From NCBI RefSeq assembly GCF_019578655.1, contig NC_063265.1, positions 13,302,501-13,366,500 on the forward strand: 64,000 bases of DNA, read 5' to 3'. Under the pieces are notes generated by a model that ran no database searches, was not told the origin of the DNA, and worked only from the letters and a program-made list of their open reading frames with translations. Source of the stretch: Ricinus communis (taxonomy: Eukaryota > Streptophyta > Magnoliopsida > Malpighiales > Euphorbiaceae). Shown here piece after piece: positions 47,895 through 60,100 of the stretch; within the stretch, counting starts at the first letter, position 1, and every line of letters begins with the position of its first letter. The position numbers were made by a program, and so were the translations under genes.

Positions 47895-49630
47895 TATTAG
47901 TTCTGAAGTGATTTTTGCATTTTTTATAATTTTATATTCTATAATTTTTTGAAATATTTATATGTTCTGTATTTTATTTTATAGTCCTTTACATATTTCA
48001 GTCAATTTATAAAATCCGTACATTACAATTTCAACAATCAATAATAAATTCTTTTAAAGTTATTGTACATAGTTATATGATATATCTAAAATTTATATTT
48101 TAATTTAGCTATATATTATAAAAAATATATACTACTATCATTTATTTTAGATAAAAAATAATTAGTTGGTTGATAAGTTATTTGAAAACAATTCTTGTAT
48201 TAAAAATAAATGGTATTATTAACAAAAAAAAGAAAAAGAAAAAAAAATCAAACAGATCTTATTATTCCATAGCATATTTCAGAGGAGTGGATATCCCATA
48301 TGAACAGAGACAAACAAAGGGAACAGGGATGATAATAGACAGTGCGATATCAACTAAGTACCAAATCCATTTGATTTTCTGTTACCAATTTTAAAAAATC
48401 ATAACCTGGAAGTAACCCTGAAGCCTTCAGTGTATCAGGAATTCAATGAAGCTAAAGTTTAAAAACTGAGTAGGTTAGGTGAAGTGTTATATCAACTGAA
48501 ACTGTAATGCTTAATGAGGTTGGTAACAAGAATTCACTTGCGGGGATCCAAGTTATTTGAGATAACAGTCAACATATTACAGAACCCCACAACACAAGGA
48601 GTAGAATTAGGTTTGAATTCTTGAAGGAAAGCCTGTATTTTCTTGGCACACATTCTCCCCCTCCAGAAGCTACCAAATTAACAGTGACTTGTAACCTTCT
48701 GCATCTTGCATGCTTGGCAAGTGATTGTTAATTTGCATCTCATCCCCTGCAAACAACAACAATTAAGATTACCAAGTTGCATAATGTAAGTGCATGTTTT
48801 CTTTTTTGTTTGGGAGCCAGGAAAGTCATACTATTTCTTTAGGAGGGAATTCCATCAGCAAATAAGTAGGATAAAACTTGTGACAAGGGATTAAGACTTT
48901 AATACAATTTGATCTGACTGGTTCTTGTATTGCAAATGATGAGAGTGGAAATTACGAAATGTGCCAATTCTCCAACTCATCAGCTTGCAACATTTTATTC
49001 TTTGACTTTCAAAAAGAATTTCTTAAAGAAAACCCATCTGGAGATCCAATCTAGAGTCGGCCTCCATCCAAAATTCTTTACATACATCAGCAAAGAGAAG
49101 ACATAATAAGAAAGCCATCTATTTGGACATAATCATATTTCACAATAATGGAAACTTGGTAGCTTTTATTATATATAACATTAATGTTAAGGTTCCTTTT
49201 TTTGCTCTGAAGGGTTGAATAAAATTGTCTGCATGAGGATAACCTATCTCTTTTTAAGTCAACTGTAAAACCTATTTGGCCATTGAATTATAAAAATGAA
49301 CAAGCCATCCATCCCAGATCTCTTCCTGATGGAGCTAACATAGATTTAATTATACATCCTAATTAATTATAATCCACATGGGTCCTATGCATTAAATTTT
49401 AGTTGTGAAATGAAAGTAATTTTGATGTGGGTCACCATCTGTACATACCCTGAGACTTGGTCCAAGCATACTATAAAGAATACAAAGCATTGTGGCTGGG
49501 GTCCATGACTTGGTGAGAGGCAAGAGCCATGACTTTCCTTTTGGTCTAAGAAGGCAAGTTTCGTGCTTTAACATTCACAGCATCCCCCCCTTAAAACCCT
49601 TTTTAAAATATCATCTTCTCCATATCTTAG
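46761..49630. other. Intergenic region MBOAT/germin-like
   Basis: 2.9 kb between divergent genes. The first 450 bp (46761-47220) is GC-richer and includes GGCCCGGGCC; then about 900 bp is extremely AT-rich with an (AT)n run at 47872-47899. A possible minus-strand terminal exon at 48686-48748 is discussed in the findings. No gene is certain. The right end contains the germin-like promoter. Confidence 0.45.
47872..47899. repeat. (AT)n microsatellite
   Basis: Uninterrupted alternating A and T for about 28 bp, next to a poly(A) stretch. Confidence 0.85.
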
Positions 49631-49638
49631 CTGTTACT

Positions 49639-49646
49639 TATAAATA
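49639..49646 (+). promoter_or_regulatory. TATA box of the germin-like gene
   Basis: TATAAATA sits 117 bp before the ATG, followed by a pyrimidine-rich leader; spacing is typical for a strongly expressed plant gene with a short 5' UTR. Confidence 0.7.
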
Positions 49647-49755
49647 CATTTCCCATTCCTCTCCTATTCATTCATTTCCAAACTAACACTCATCCATCTC
49701 CTTTGTCTTCTGCTATAAACTTAGCACGAGAAATAATAATATAAAAACTGCAGCT

Positions 49756-50567
49756 ATGGCGGCTACAGTGGCCTTATTTGTTATGGCTTTTGGTATCGTG
49801 TTGAGCTCGGTTGCAGCTGATCCTGACTTGCTTCAAGATGTTTGTGTTGCTGATCTTACTTCTGGTACTTCCAATTTTCATTTTCCCCTTCGTCCTTTCT
49901 TTCTTAGAACAATTAAGCAGGCAATAGACACTCAACTGCTGAGCTAGTAATGGAATTCATCGCTTCTTCAGTTCTTTCTTTCTAACTATGTTTGTGTTAA
50001 TTTCTGTTTCGCTATAATTTGTGAACAGGAATAAAGATAAATGGTTTCGTCTGCAAAGAAAACATAACAGCAGAAGACTTCTACTCTAACGTGCTAGCTA
50101 AGCCTGGGCTCACCAACAATACCTTAGGTTCTCTAGTCACAGGAGCCAACGTTCAAAAAATCCCAGGTCTCAACACCTTAGGAGTCTCTATGTCTCGAAT
50201 TGACTACGCTCCCGGCGGCCTAAATCCTCCCCACACTCATCCACGCGCCACCGAGATGGTCTTTGTCCTCGAAGGCCAGCTGGATGTAGGGTTCATCACC
50301 ACCGGAAATGTGTTGATCTCAAAGACCATCAGCAAGGGTGAGATATTTGTTTTCCCGAGAGGCTTGGTACATTTCCAGCAGAACAATGGAAAGTATCCAG
50401 CTGCTGTGATTGCTGCCTTCAACAGCCAGCTGCCAGGAACCCAGGCTATAGCTGCCACATTGTTTGCTGCCACACCCCCAGTTCCGGATCATGTGTTGAC
50501 TAAGGCTTTCCAGGTGGGTACTAAAGAGGTCCAAAAGATTAAGTCTAGGTTGGCTCCCAAGAAGTAA
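49756..50567 (+). CDS. Germin-like protein (cupin), apoplastic
   Basis: Two exons, 49756..49864 and 50029..50567, give 215 residues, typical of germin-like proteins. Residues 1-21 are a signal peptide (MAATVALFVMAFGIVLSSVA) followed by DPDLLQDVCVADL. Cys30 and Cys45 form the conserved disulfide pair. Metal ligands of the cupin barrel are present: His105, His107 and Glu112 in box 1 (PPHTHPRATE) and His151 in box 2 (FPRGLVHFQQN). NNTLGSLVTGANVQKIPGLN is the usual inter-box lead-in. Members are secreted oligomeric Mn proteins; some show superoxide dismutase activity, others act at plasmodesmata. Place between MYB/PAE and PHYA agrees with GLP5 (At1g09560) and its duplicate At5g26700. An AATAAA signal lies at 50692. 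Confidence 0.95.
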
Positions 50568-50691
50568 ACAAAAGTCTTTTAGCTTTGTTCATTCAATGTT
50601 ATTGGTATTTTAACAATTTACGGGATTTGTTGTGCTTTGAACATTTGAATTTGTTTCTCACTCTTGTCCTTGGAAAATGAGAATAAAGATG

Positions 50692-50697
50692 TGTTAC
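50692..50697 (+). terminator. Polyadenylation signal of the germin-like gene
   Basis: AATAAA 125 bp downstream of the stop codon, in the expected plant near-upstream position. Confidence 0.5.
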
Positions 50698-50699
50698 TC

Positions 50700-52513
50700 T
50701 CAACTTTGTGTGATATTTTCTGCATATCCTACCCTTACTCGGTGTTTTTAAGTGTTATCTTCTTTCTTCAAGTAGTTGTCATATTAGAAATTACTCATCA
50801 ATGCCACATGTTCATTCTTGTTTTATTTGGTGGTATTGTATGAAATCAAGAAAATGTTATTAGTCTATACGAAGGAAGACTTTTTGGAGATAGCGTAGAG
50901 GTAAGTGGGCTCTTAATCTTTCTCCTAAACCCAAAAATTGGCATGATAAACCCATCATTTGGTTCACCTTTTAAAGTTGACTTGTTAGAATAATGGTTAC
51001 CTTTTGTAGGAGAGGAAGAGTATACCCAGTGTATTAAGGAGGTGGATGTGAAATGGTTTTATGGACCCATGAAGTACAAACATTTGTTCTGCTTGCATCT
51101 TCTAACATGTAATTTTGTAATAGCTTCAGCCATACTTCACCATTATGGGTTAGATAAAACAAGAGAAAATTAACCACACTGCCCAAGAAAAGTCGAGCAA
51201 TATTCAAGTTGAGGGTAGACTTGGTGGATGGCTTAAATAATTTCTTAATCCCATCAATAGAGGTTTACCCTATTAATAATTACAAATCATGATTAAAGGG
51301 AGCCCTAAAGGAATACTGTTATTGGGGACATGGATTTGATTCTTTACCCTTAATGTGCTGTTTTCCCCTTTGTCCATTATCCCAATAATAATAATAATAA
51401 TTATTATTATTAGGGAAAGCCAGCAAGCAGGTATTGTCATATTGTATTTTTAATTGAAGTGTACTCCAATTCAAAGTGAAAAGGGTCTAATTTAACTTGG
51501 GAAATATGAATGGGTTTTCTTTTGTTTATCCTTCAAGATGCAGAACAGGTTGGATTAGCAATTGTTGAGAATTAAGTAGAGGACTAATCAATGAATATCT
51601 ACAGGGAACTCTTTTGTTATTTTATTTTCCAAAATGAAAGTGACAACACATGATTCAACCTTGAAGGACAAAAAATTTGGGTGAGATGTCAAATAATTGA
51701 GGCTAAAATGGATAGTCCTGGCACGTGTATGACCTTTAATAAATAAGATGCAACATTAATATATCATTGCTTTTGGAATATTCTGAGATCATAAAAAAGA
51801 AGAAGAAATGCAATAAAATTATTACCGCACGGGAATATTATTACTTCATTTATATCCATTAATTGCAGACAAACATGGACGTGGGCATATCGATTCTTCA
51901 GTCCAGTAAGTTTACAGGGAAAGAAACAATTTGCCCTTCAAACCTAAAATGGAGTTGAGGTTGAGGAAGCAAATCTGAAAGTGACATCTTACCTAGTATA
52001 ATAGAGCAACAGTGACGAATCTGAGAACCAAACTCCTTTTGCTCTCTTCCAATTTGTTCTCCAGAGTCCACTACAAGAGCCACTGAAATGCAAATAAAGC
52101 ATGGAAACGGCCAACCCCAATATTCCCAATTATAGACGGACAAAACGTAGAAAGGATGCATCCATCAACACACAAAATCATTCCTAAATTCAATAAGAAC
52201 ATCTCAGTTTTGGTATGTCTCACTGCACGTGCAGCTTCAGCCTTTTCTACATTGCCATATTGTTTCAATGTGAATAACATCAGCACTAATCTTATCTGAG
52301 CACCCGAGTTTAAATAATGTAAGTGCATATTTTAATTCATTAAAATACGTATAAAGATAAACGCGAACCCAGAAGGTGTTCCATCAAAAGTTTCCGACAA
52401 AAATTGCATATCCAAGCATTAGAACATCCATTCTCCTCGCTTATATAAATAACAAATACATGTAGTTCAATTTGATCTCACAACCTGAAAATCGTCTAGT
52501 CAAATGTGAAGAT
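50700..52513. other. Convergent spacer germin-like/GluRS
   Basis: Contains 3' UTRs and an AAT/ATT self-complementary run (51389-51413: repeated AAT followed by ATT). No recognisable gene; the short ORFs at 51898-52328 overlap in several frames and look random. Confidence 0.5.
51389..51413. repeat. (AAT)n(ATT)n self-complementary microsatellite
   Basis: AAT repeats switch to ATT repeats, making a perfect hairpin-capable palindrome. Confidence 0.8.
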
Positions 52514-55500
52514 CTACTTTGATGAGGTTGGCTGCCTGCCATCTGGAATCGCAAGTAGAACGATAGGCTTTGAAGGTCTGATAAAAGGAACATCACATCT
52601 GAAGTAGCCCTTCCTCTCCAGCTGCAATATCTCTCCACGCTTCAAATTCCGCATGTTTGAATCCCCAAGTGCTGCAGTCTCCTTCTTGGTACATGGGTTA
52701 AGCACATCGAGGAAATTCTCACCTTCTTCCAGCTGCATTCACAACAGCAACAAGCAATAATTTACTAGCAGATTACTATTAACCACATCAAATAGTTAAA
52801 ACTCAGTTTACAAGTCATAAATCATGTATAACCTACATTAAAATATCGGACAAGTATTCGACTTGATTCTCCTACCCCCTGTTTATGCATCCCCAACCCA
52901 AACTAAACATGCATGCAATCTGACCACTCCGAAGACAAGTTGGGCAAACTTTTCAAAGAAGCATCCATTTTCCCCAAAAGCAAGAAAAAGACAGTTTCCT
53001 TCTCATATCCAACAAGTAATAGGAAAGGTAACATGCCAGGCAAATGGAATAAAAAGCTGGACCCATTTGTGAGGATCCAATTATGAACCACATATACTCA
53101 TACGTACTTCAATAGCAAACCAGACCCAACAATTACAGTTTTCAATATAAGCATTTTTCATTTTGACAAGACAACCGAATTGATGAATTAGAAGTTTTCA
53201 TTGGCAAGACATTACCTTTTTCTTTGTTATTAGATAGTCGAACTCCACGAGCGAGACGTTAACTAGTTCACTCGTCTCCGGTAACCAGGTGAGCTTCAAC
53301 TTTGTCGTCTTGACAGATCCTTCAAGATGTAGAGCCCCAATCAACTCTGTAACTTTTCCACTCTCATCCTTCACAATCTCTTTCACTATAGCATTCCCCC
53401 AATCCATTAAGGTTACTTCCTTATTTTCCTCCTTCTCAATGCACACTGCATCATCATAGTCTAACCATATCCTCTTTGTGTATGTTGTAGCCTTCTCTCC
53501 AGCACCCTCATGCTTCTTGTGTCTAGGTATGATGCGAACAAAAGGAGTTTCAGGACCATCAGTCAAGGTCAGTAGCACACGCCTTTCTTCAATAACAGCA
53601 GTGTGTCTGGGACAAACAGGATCTATGATTTTCTTATTAATTGTCCAGAGTTTGTCCCATTCCATCAGGTTAAGATTTTTTGATGCCCCCTAAGCAATAA
53701 GGACAAACAAATTAAACTTTAAGAATAAAGGGGCCTTTCACACAAATTAAGCTAGACACTAGAATAAACAAGAAAGCACGCATTTGTAAATGGATGAAAT
53801 GAGTAACGAGTAAATTGAGCAAACACAAATAAGCAATTAATCTGAAATTGCCTTCCTAAGCTGTTCTATCATCAATCTTAACAATTGATACAGCAATCTA
53901 ACAAAAGAATTTTATATAGTGAAACAATGGAGCAATCCAAGAAGGTAAACCTCATGAAGCAGAATTTCAGCATTTGTTTTAATATTATCTAACTAAAACT
54001 AGCTTCCCACAATACTAGCACACACTCGCAGTCCTTGCATACAGTTAAAAGCATCACAGCAGAAAGTATAATTCGGACACATTATCTTACCTGTTCAAGA
54101 ATAAATTGCACTAGTGCCTCAATTTTCAAACCTCTGCGTACAATTCCTTGGACAGTTGGAAACCGAGGATCATCCCATCCATCAACCTTTCCATTTTCAA
54201 CAAACCACCGAAGATTACGTTTACTGAGTAGTGTATAGACCATATTCAACCGACTGAATTCATAAATGTGAACCTTTCTCACTCCCAAATCCTCTTGAAT
54301 CCTGTGGTATTGAGCATTTCGATCATGATACTCACTTGATCGAAGTGCATGAGTTATACCTTCTAAAGCATCCACATAGGGACAAGCAAAATCATATGTC
54401 GGATATATATTGTACTTGGAACCAATCCTGTGGTGAGGAACAGGATTGCAACGGTAGTAGACTGGATCCCGAAGAGATTTATTTGGATCTTGCATGTCTA
54501 ACTTCCCACGAAGGCAGCACTGCAAACCCCTTTCTGATCCTACAATCATTTCCTTCCACAATTTCAGATTCTCCTCCACATTGTTGTTCCTACATTTCGA
54601 TTCAATACCATCCATTCTTTCTTTCTGCATTTGCTCACGTGGTGTGTCATCAATATAAGCTTTACCCTGCCTGATCAACTCTTCAGCCTTCTTCATCAAC
54701 TCATCGAAGTAATCTGATGTATGAGTAACTTTTTTATATTTAACACCCAATGTCTCAACATCTTTCAGAAGATTCTCCACAAACTCACTGCTTTCTTTTG
54801 CTGGATTTGTATCATCAAACCGAAGAATCAGCTCACCTTGATATCGTTGAGCAAAATACTGGTTTAGTAATGCTGCCTTTGCATGCCCAATGTGAAGATA
54901 ACCGCTGGGCTCTGGAGCGAATCGCAGACACACCTTTCCAATCTCAGCATCTGGAAGATCAACTTCAGCTGTTTTACTACCTGCTTTTCCCTTTTCAGAG
55001 ATATCTCCATTGACGAATTGTTGTTCTTTTGATTTAGCTGTCACAGGTTTTCCCGCGCCTCTTTTGCCAACATATGTTGATGTGACTTCAATCAAGGCAT
55101 CACTATACTCTGCAGATATTGAGTTGAACCAACGTACTAAATTTTGGTATTTCTTTGATTTCCTCAAACTTTCCCATCTCTGCCCAGATCCTGCAGAAGC
55201 ATAGAATGTTATGAATCAGCATGGATCACGCAAACCAAAATCCAAATGTTATAATAACACAAATTGAAAATTTGGATGCAGTTTCTCGCATCAAACAACA
55301 AAAATTGAATCTTTAACTAAATTTTCTTTAACTCTATGAGAAGTAGAAGGTGGAGGCTTAAAATACATATCAATCATTTATAAGAAAGTAAAAAATTGCA
55401 ATTCAACTAAACACCATCTTCAAAAGAAACGTCTCCTATACTCCAGTAGGTTCTTTACCAAACAGCAAATTTTGATTCCTCGACACAATATTAAACCAAA

Positions 55501-56177
55501 TTAATACATAATCATAGAAGAGAAGATGGCGGGAATATTTTTATGCAGTCAAAGCAAGAGGTATAGATGTGCGCCCATAATAATAAGAAGTCATGATCGA
55601 AGTAAGCATATACCTGCTAGCCCTGACCAAATAGCCATATCTGCAATAGATAAACAATATGCAACCAAGAAAGTACGCTTCTCCAAATAACTGTCAATAT
55701 AGGTACATGCACTCTCAAATTCAGACCCTGATGAAAGTATACTGGAATAATCCAGCCACTCGTCAATCTGCAAAGAGAGTGAAAACAAGAATTCTGGTAA
55801 AAGAATAGCTAAATTGAAATTTGAGTACAAAAAGAAAAAAGCTTCACCTGACTAGATTGGCATGCATCATGTCCATAGAAATTGGGAAGGCTAGCAATCC
55901 GGCCAATGTACCGAAGAAGTACAAATGTACCTCGTAATTTAGTCCTGCAATACAAATCAAGTAAAAATTAGTAATAGGCGAATTTGAAATTAGAAGAAAA
56001 AGTTAGTAAAAAGAAAAAGGAGATTGGAAAGTACCCATCAGAGAAGACAATGGTGGGAAGGGAAGATGAGTCGGTGAGAATAGTAGGAGTAGGAAGACAG
56101 ACGGCGGCGACCTTCGCAGCGGAAATAACGGAGAGCGGGGGGCTATCAGCTGCAAAAGAAAACTCTTTTATCTCCAT
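52514..56177 (-). CDS. Glutamyl-tRNA synthetase, cytosolic type
   Basis: Six exons fit in phase: 56035..56177, 55848..55944, 55614..55767, 54091..55190, 53216..53689 and 52514..52732, giving 728 residues. Residues 1-170 form a GST-C-like N-terminal domain (LRYIGRIASLPNFYG, YLEKRTFLVAYCLSIADMAIW), which in eukaryotic enzymes mediates multi-synthetase or cofactor contacts. A charged linker leads to the class I catalytic core with HIGH at about 231-234 (APEPSGYLHIGHAKAALLN) and the KMSKS-equivalent LLSKRNL. YDFACPYVDALEGITHALRS is typical for the archaeal/eukaryotic GluRS branch. The C-terminal part is the beta-barrel anticodon-binding domain. There is no transit peptide, so it should charge cytosolic tRNA-Glu. 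Matches At5g26710. Same strand as PHYA, 950 bp apart. Confidence 0.95.
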
Positions 56178-56400
56178 TTCTTTTTCGCTGTTGAAAAGAA
56201 GGATGGAAAGGAAAGAGGAAGAGAAGTGAAATTTAGAAGAGATGAGCCGCCCAGAGCAGAAGAAGCAAGCGAAGGAACGCTAGTTCGTTTCATAGAATAG
56301 AATCGCAAAAAGCGTGTCCAATTTGGATTTGGGCTTAGCCCGTGGTTTTCTTTCAATCCCATTGGCCAGCCATCAGCTTCGGTTGTTTTTCTTTTCTTTT
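56178..56400 (-). promoter_or_regulatory. GluRS leader and promoter
   Basis: TGGGCTTAGCCC (56330-56341) forms a palindromic pair of site-II-like elements, with CCAAT-type ATTGG at 56361. Site-II promoters are usual for translation-related genes. There is no obvious TATA box. Confidence 0.45.
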
Positions 56401-57127
56401 AATCTTTCGGCCACCCAAAATATATTCCAAATAAAGTGAAAATTTAAAAAAGAAAAGAGCTTATTCATGAGAAATCGTTGAGAATGTTATATGGAGAAGA
56501 AGGAAATGTTGTCTCTATTTAGAACCTTCTTATATCACCATTTTAATGAAATATATTAATCATTATATTAAAAAGAGAATTAGAGAAAATAATATTTTCT
56601 TTAACGTTTTACCATTAAATAAGATAACTTTTAACTGGAAAAGAAAAAAAAAATTAAAATCAGTCCTTTTCCCTAACAGTAAGTTAAAAATAAGAGTCCT
56701 TTAAGAATTGATTGACAATATAGGAAATGGTTTTAGAAGGGTTGAATTGACTCCTAATTATAAAACCTATGGATTTTTCCATAGTTTTAGTTCTTCTCAA
56801 GTAGGAAATGAAAATTCAAAATCCTGAGGAAATGGTAAACCAGTTGGTTTTGGAAGCCAGGTTGCCTCATTAAGAAAAGAGATGCATTAAACTTTGTTGC
56901 AAATATAAGATGTAAGAGTTTGTCAAGCAAAGTTGAACTGAACTAAAGTCCATAAGACAGTGAAATTGCACATTATCTACAGCTTGGGAGACCGATAAAA
57001 TTTTGATGAAGAAAATTGAACAAATGCAGAACTGCAAAGAGTGGAAATTCACTTCATCCCAACTCCGAAATTCTTCTTGCTCTATACAGGAACAGCTTGT
57101 CAATATTATTACATCCTTCAAAGTCAG
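56401..57127. other. Spacer between PHYA 3' end and GluRS promoter
   Basis: AT-rich DNA containing the PHYA 3' UTR; nothing else recognisable. Confidence 0.5.
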
Positions 57128-60100
57128 TTACGCCTGTGACTTACGGCCGGCTGCAAGTTCAACTGTTACGATAAAACTTGACTTTCCTGCTTCCCTCAAG
57201 TACTGTACATCTCCATTCATGAGCTTCACCAACTTTCGACTGATAAACAGGCTGACGCCCTCATCAGAGACATCTCCATCACTACCGAACATTTGGTTCA
57301 GTAACGGTTCAGGTATCCCACCACCAGCATGCGTTATCCTAACCAACATTAAATGCCAAATTAAATTAGCTAAACTCAAACAGAACAGATCCATGCATAT
57401 TTGACATTTCTCACAAATACAAGGTTTAATGCCAAATGCACATACATTTCACTTCTGGCATGTGCCTGAAGTATTACCTGAGCTCCAGATGCACAAGATG
57501 AACTGATTGCCCTAACTGATCCTTAGTAAACTTAGCTGCAATTGTAAGCTGGCCTCCAGGCGGTGTAAAGTCTACTGAAGCAGCTAAGAAGTCAGCTAAC
57601 ACCTGTTGAAGCCTAATGCTATCACCATATAAGGTTTCAGTCATGATCACTTCAGCAGCATCATTGACTATTCGTATGCCCTTTCCTTTGCTCTTTATTG
57701 TGACTTGACTGATGGCTGCAATTAGTACCTCATGCAGAGTAAACTCGACCATTTCCAAATCCAAGTAGCTGTCAATGATTCAGACAAGAATAACAATAAA
57801 AAATATTATGAAAGAAAGGAAAGGTTTTCAATTTCACATCATCAATCTATACTTTATAATGTGTATAAATCACATTTTCTTTACAAGCAAACTTTGGATC
57901 TGCACCACAATTACAGGATGAAGTAGGCCTCAGCAAAGTTTGGTGGTTAGAAACATAGCAATGTACTTGCCCTTAAGCAAACCTGAACAAAGTCAAAGGT
58001 TTTGTGCTGTTAGGGGAACACATCTCCTTGTTCCTAGTAAATCCTCATAAAATGGGGGAAAGGAGATGAATGATGTAGGATGTAAAATGAAACGAAATAC
58101 AGTCTCTCCGCACAATAATTTTCAGGATTCATAATAGATGCAAAATTAAGATTCAGAAAAATAAATTCTCAAAGGATCGGAATGTATCATACCCTTCAAC
58201 AATGCTATCAATATCCGAGTCATCAAGAATTTTGCTTAGTTGGCGCTGACACTGGGCACTAGTATGCAGAAGCTGCTTTTGTTCTGCATCCAATTCAGTA
58301 ATCTCCATTAATTTCCGAGAAAACATAATCCCAGAAAGGGGATTCTGTATCTGCCTTTTTATATAAGCTAGTGTTTTCAATCTTTTCAAAGCAGTTTGCT
58401 CTGATAATCGCTGGATATGAAGTGCTTGTTGCAATTCTTGGCTTGCAAGCTGCAGGAAGCAGAAGACCCCAGTAACAGCACCCTCTCTGTCCAATTTCTT
58501 ACTCACACACAATAAGCATTCCACATACTTCTTGTTCCGAGCAAAGAAGCTGAAAGAAACCTTTTCAGGTACCTGGCTAGTCATGGCATTATTAATTAAT
58601 ACCCCAAGATTTACAAAGGCTTCTTGATTTTTCAGACAACAGCAAGCCCTGTTGATCCCAAAAACCTCCCCCAAAAGCATTTTATCCATCACTTCCTCTC
58701 GCTTCCATCCAGTCAATTTTGCCATTGCTGGATTCCACTCAGAACACCAACCAAACTCATCCGTTCCAAATATTGGGGGGATCAATGGGTTTGGATTTTG
58801 TACGATTGCTTTGTAGTCACCTTCAATCCGAGTGAACTTATCCATAACTGTCTTCTGGCCTGTGATATCTTGAGCCACAAAACATACCCCAACAACATTT
58901 TCACTAATGTCCCTGCTTGCGCAAGCATTAACAACTAAGCTGATGGGGCCACTTTCAACCTTTGACCCATGCGTTTTGATTTCAAATTGAATATTTTGCT
59001 CCTCTTTGCCTAATCAAAAAGAGAAAATAAGGGTCTCCAAAACGTTCTACAACTTAAGAAAAAGCATAGAACAATGAAATAGAAAACCAACTCCTTTTGC
59101 GTCAAGCATGTTGAATATATAAACCCCCAATTTGCAAACATTGACCCACACAGCATGCATGTTCACTTAACAGCAAAATTCAATAGAACATCTAATGCTT
59201 TCTTATTCTTTCTCAATATATAATGCACATGCATTGCAATATTGGATAAAAACTAGAACTACAAACCCTGCCTCCCTAAACTGCCTACTAATCCTGCTCA
59301 CTACGGCAAACTACCATCATTCAACTCAGTGTGAAAAACTCACAGGTAGGTAAGATAAATGGAATTATACAAGGATAGGTGGCATTACAGAAGGTGGTGA
59401 AACAGAGCAGCATTAAAAGCATTTTCTTTGCATAGAAGGACATAGGCAACCACCAACTCGAATATTCCTATATAAGCTTATCCTTGTTCTCTTTAGTAGC
59501 AAGCCTAAGAACTATTAAATTTTTAAGAATATAAATTTGGAATAAGACATACCTTGCAGGGCTGAGAACAGCATGTTTTTTACTAAGTCAATTGAACCAT
59601 CTTCCACGAGTGTCAGCAAATGCTTCCCAATTGCTTTATCGACAGGAAGACCTGTCAACTCAGCAATTTTTGTATTCCACCCATTAACAAGTCCATCAAC
59701 ATCAACTGCCAAAATTGGCACTGTGGCTGTTTCTATTAATCTGACCATCTCACTAGTAACCGCTTCCAATTCTTGCATCCCTTCAATTTTGAGGTCACTA
59801 AGCCTCGAATGAATTGCTTTGGCATCCGCATCCATGGTTTCAGCATCTTTGAAAGCATTCCGCAGTATAAGCTGAAGAGAATGGATTGCATCCATTTCAT
59901 AGTCCTTCCAAGGCAAACTCCTTGTCTTGACAACTTCAAGGAAGGCCTTGAAGGATGATCTTGGGTGCATCTTCCTACCGTCATCCTTCTCACCAGGTTC
60001 ATGTTTGGCTCCACCCCATCGAATTTCTGCAGCAGTCGGAGCCCTAAACCAAAAGAGCATGTCCTTGGAAGTTATTCTCACAGCTGCCATTCCACAAACT

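Noticed and set aside
47872..47899. Repeated units taken for a CRISPR-like or satellite array
   Set aside because: It is only an AT dinucleotide run; no spaced repeats exist anywhere in the window.
46761..49630. A HIPP (heavy-metal-binding) gene expected here from Arabidopsis order (At5g26690 between FEN1 and GLP)
   Set aside because: I looked for the HMA-domain pattern on both strands and did not find it; either lost here or gained in Arabidopsis.
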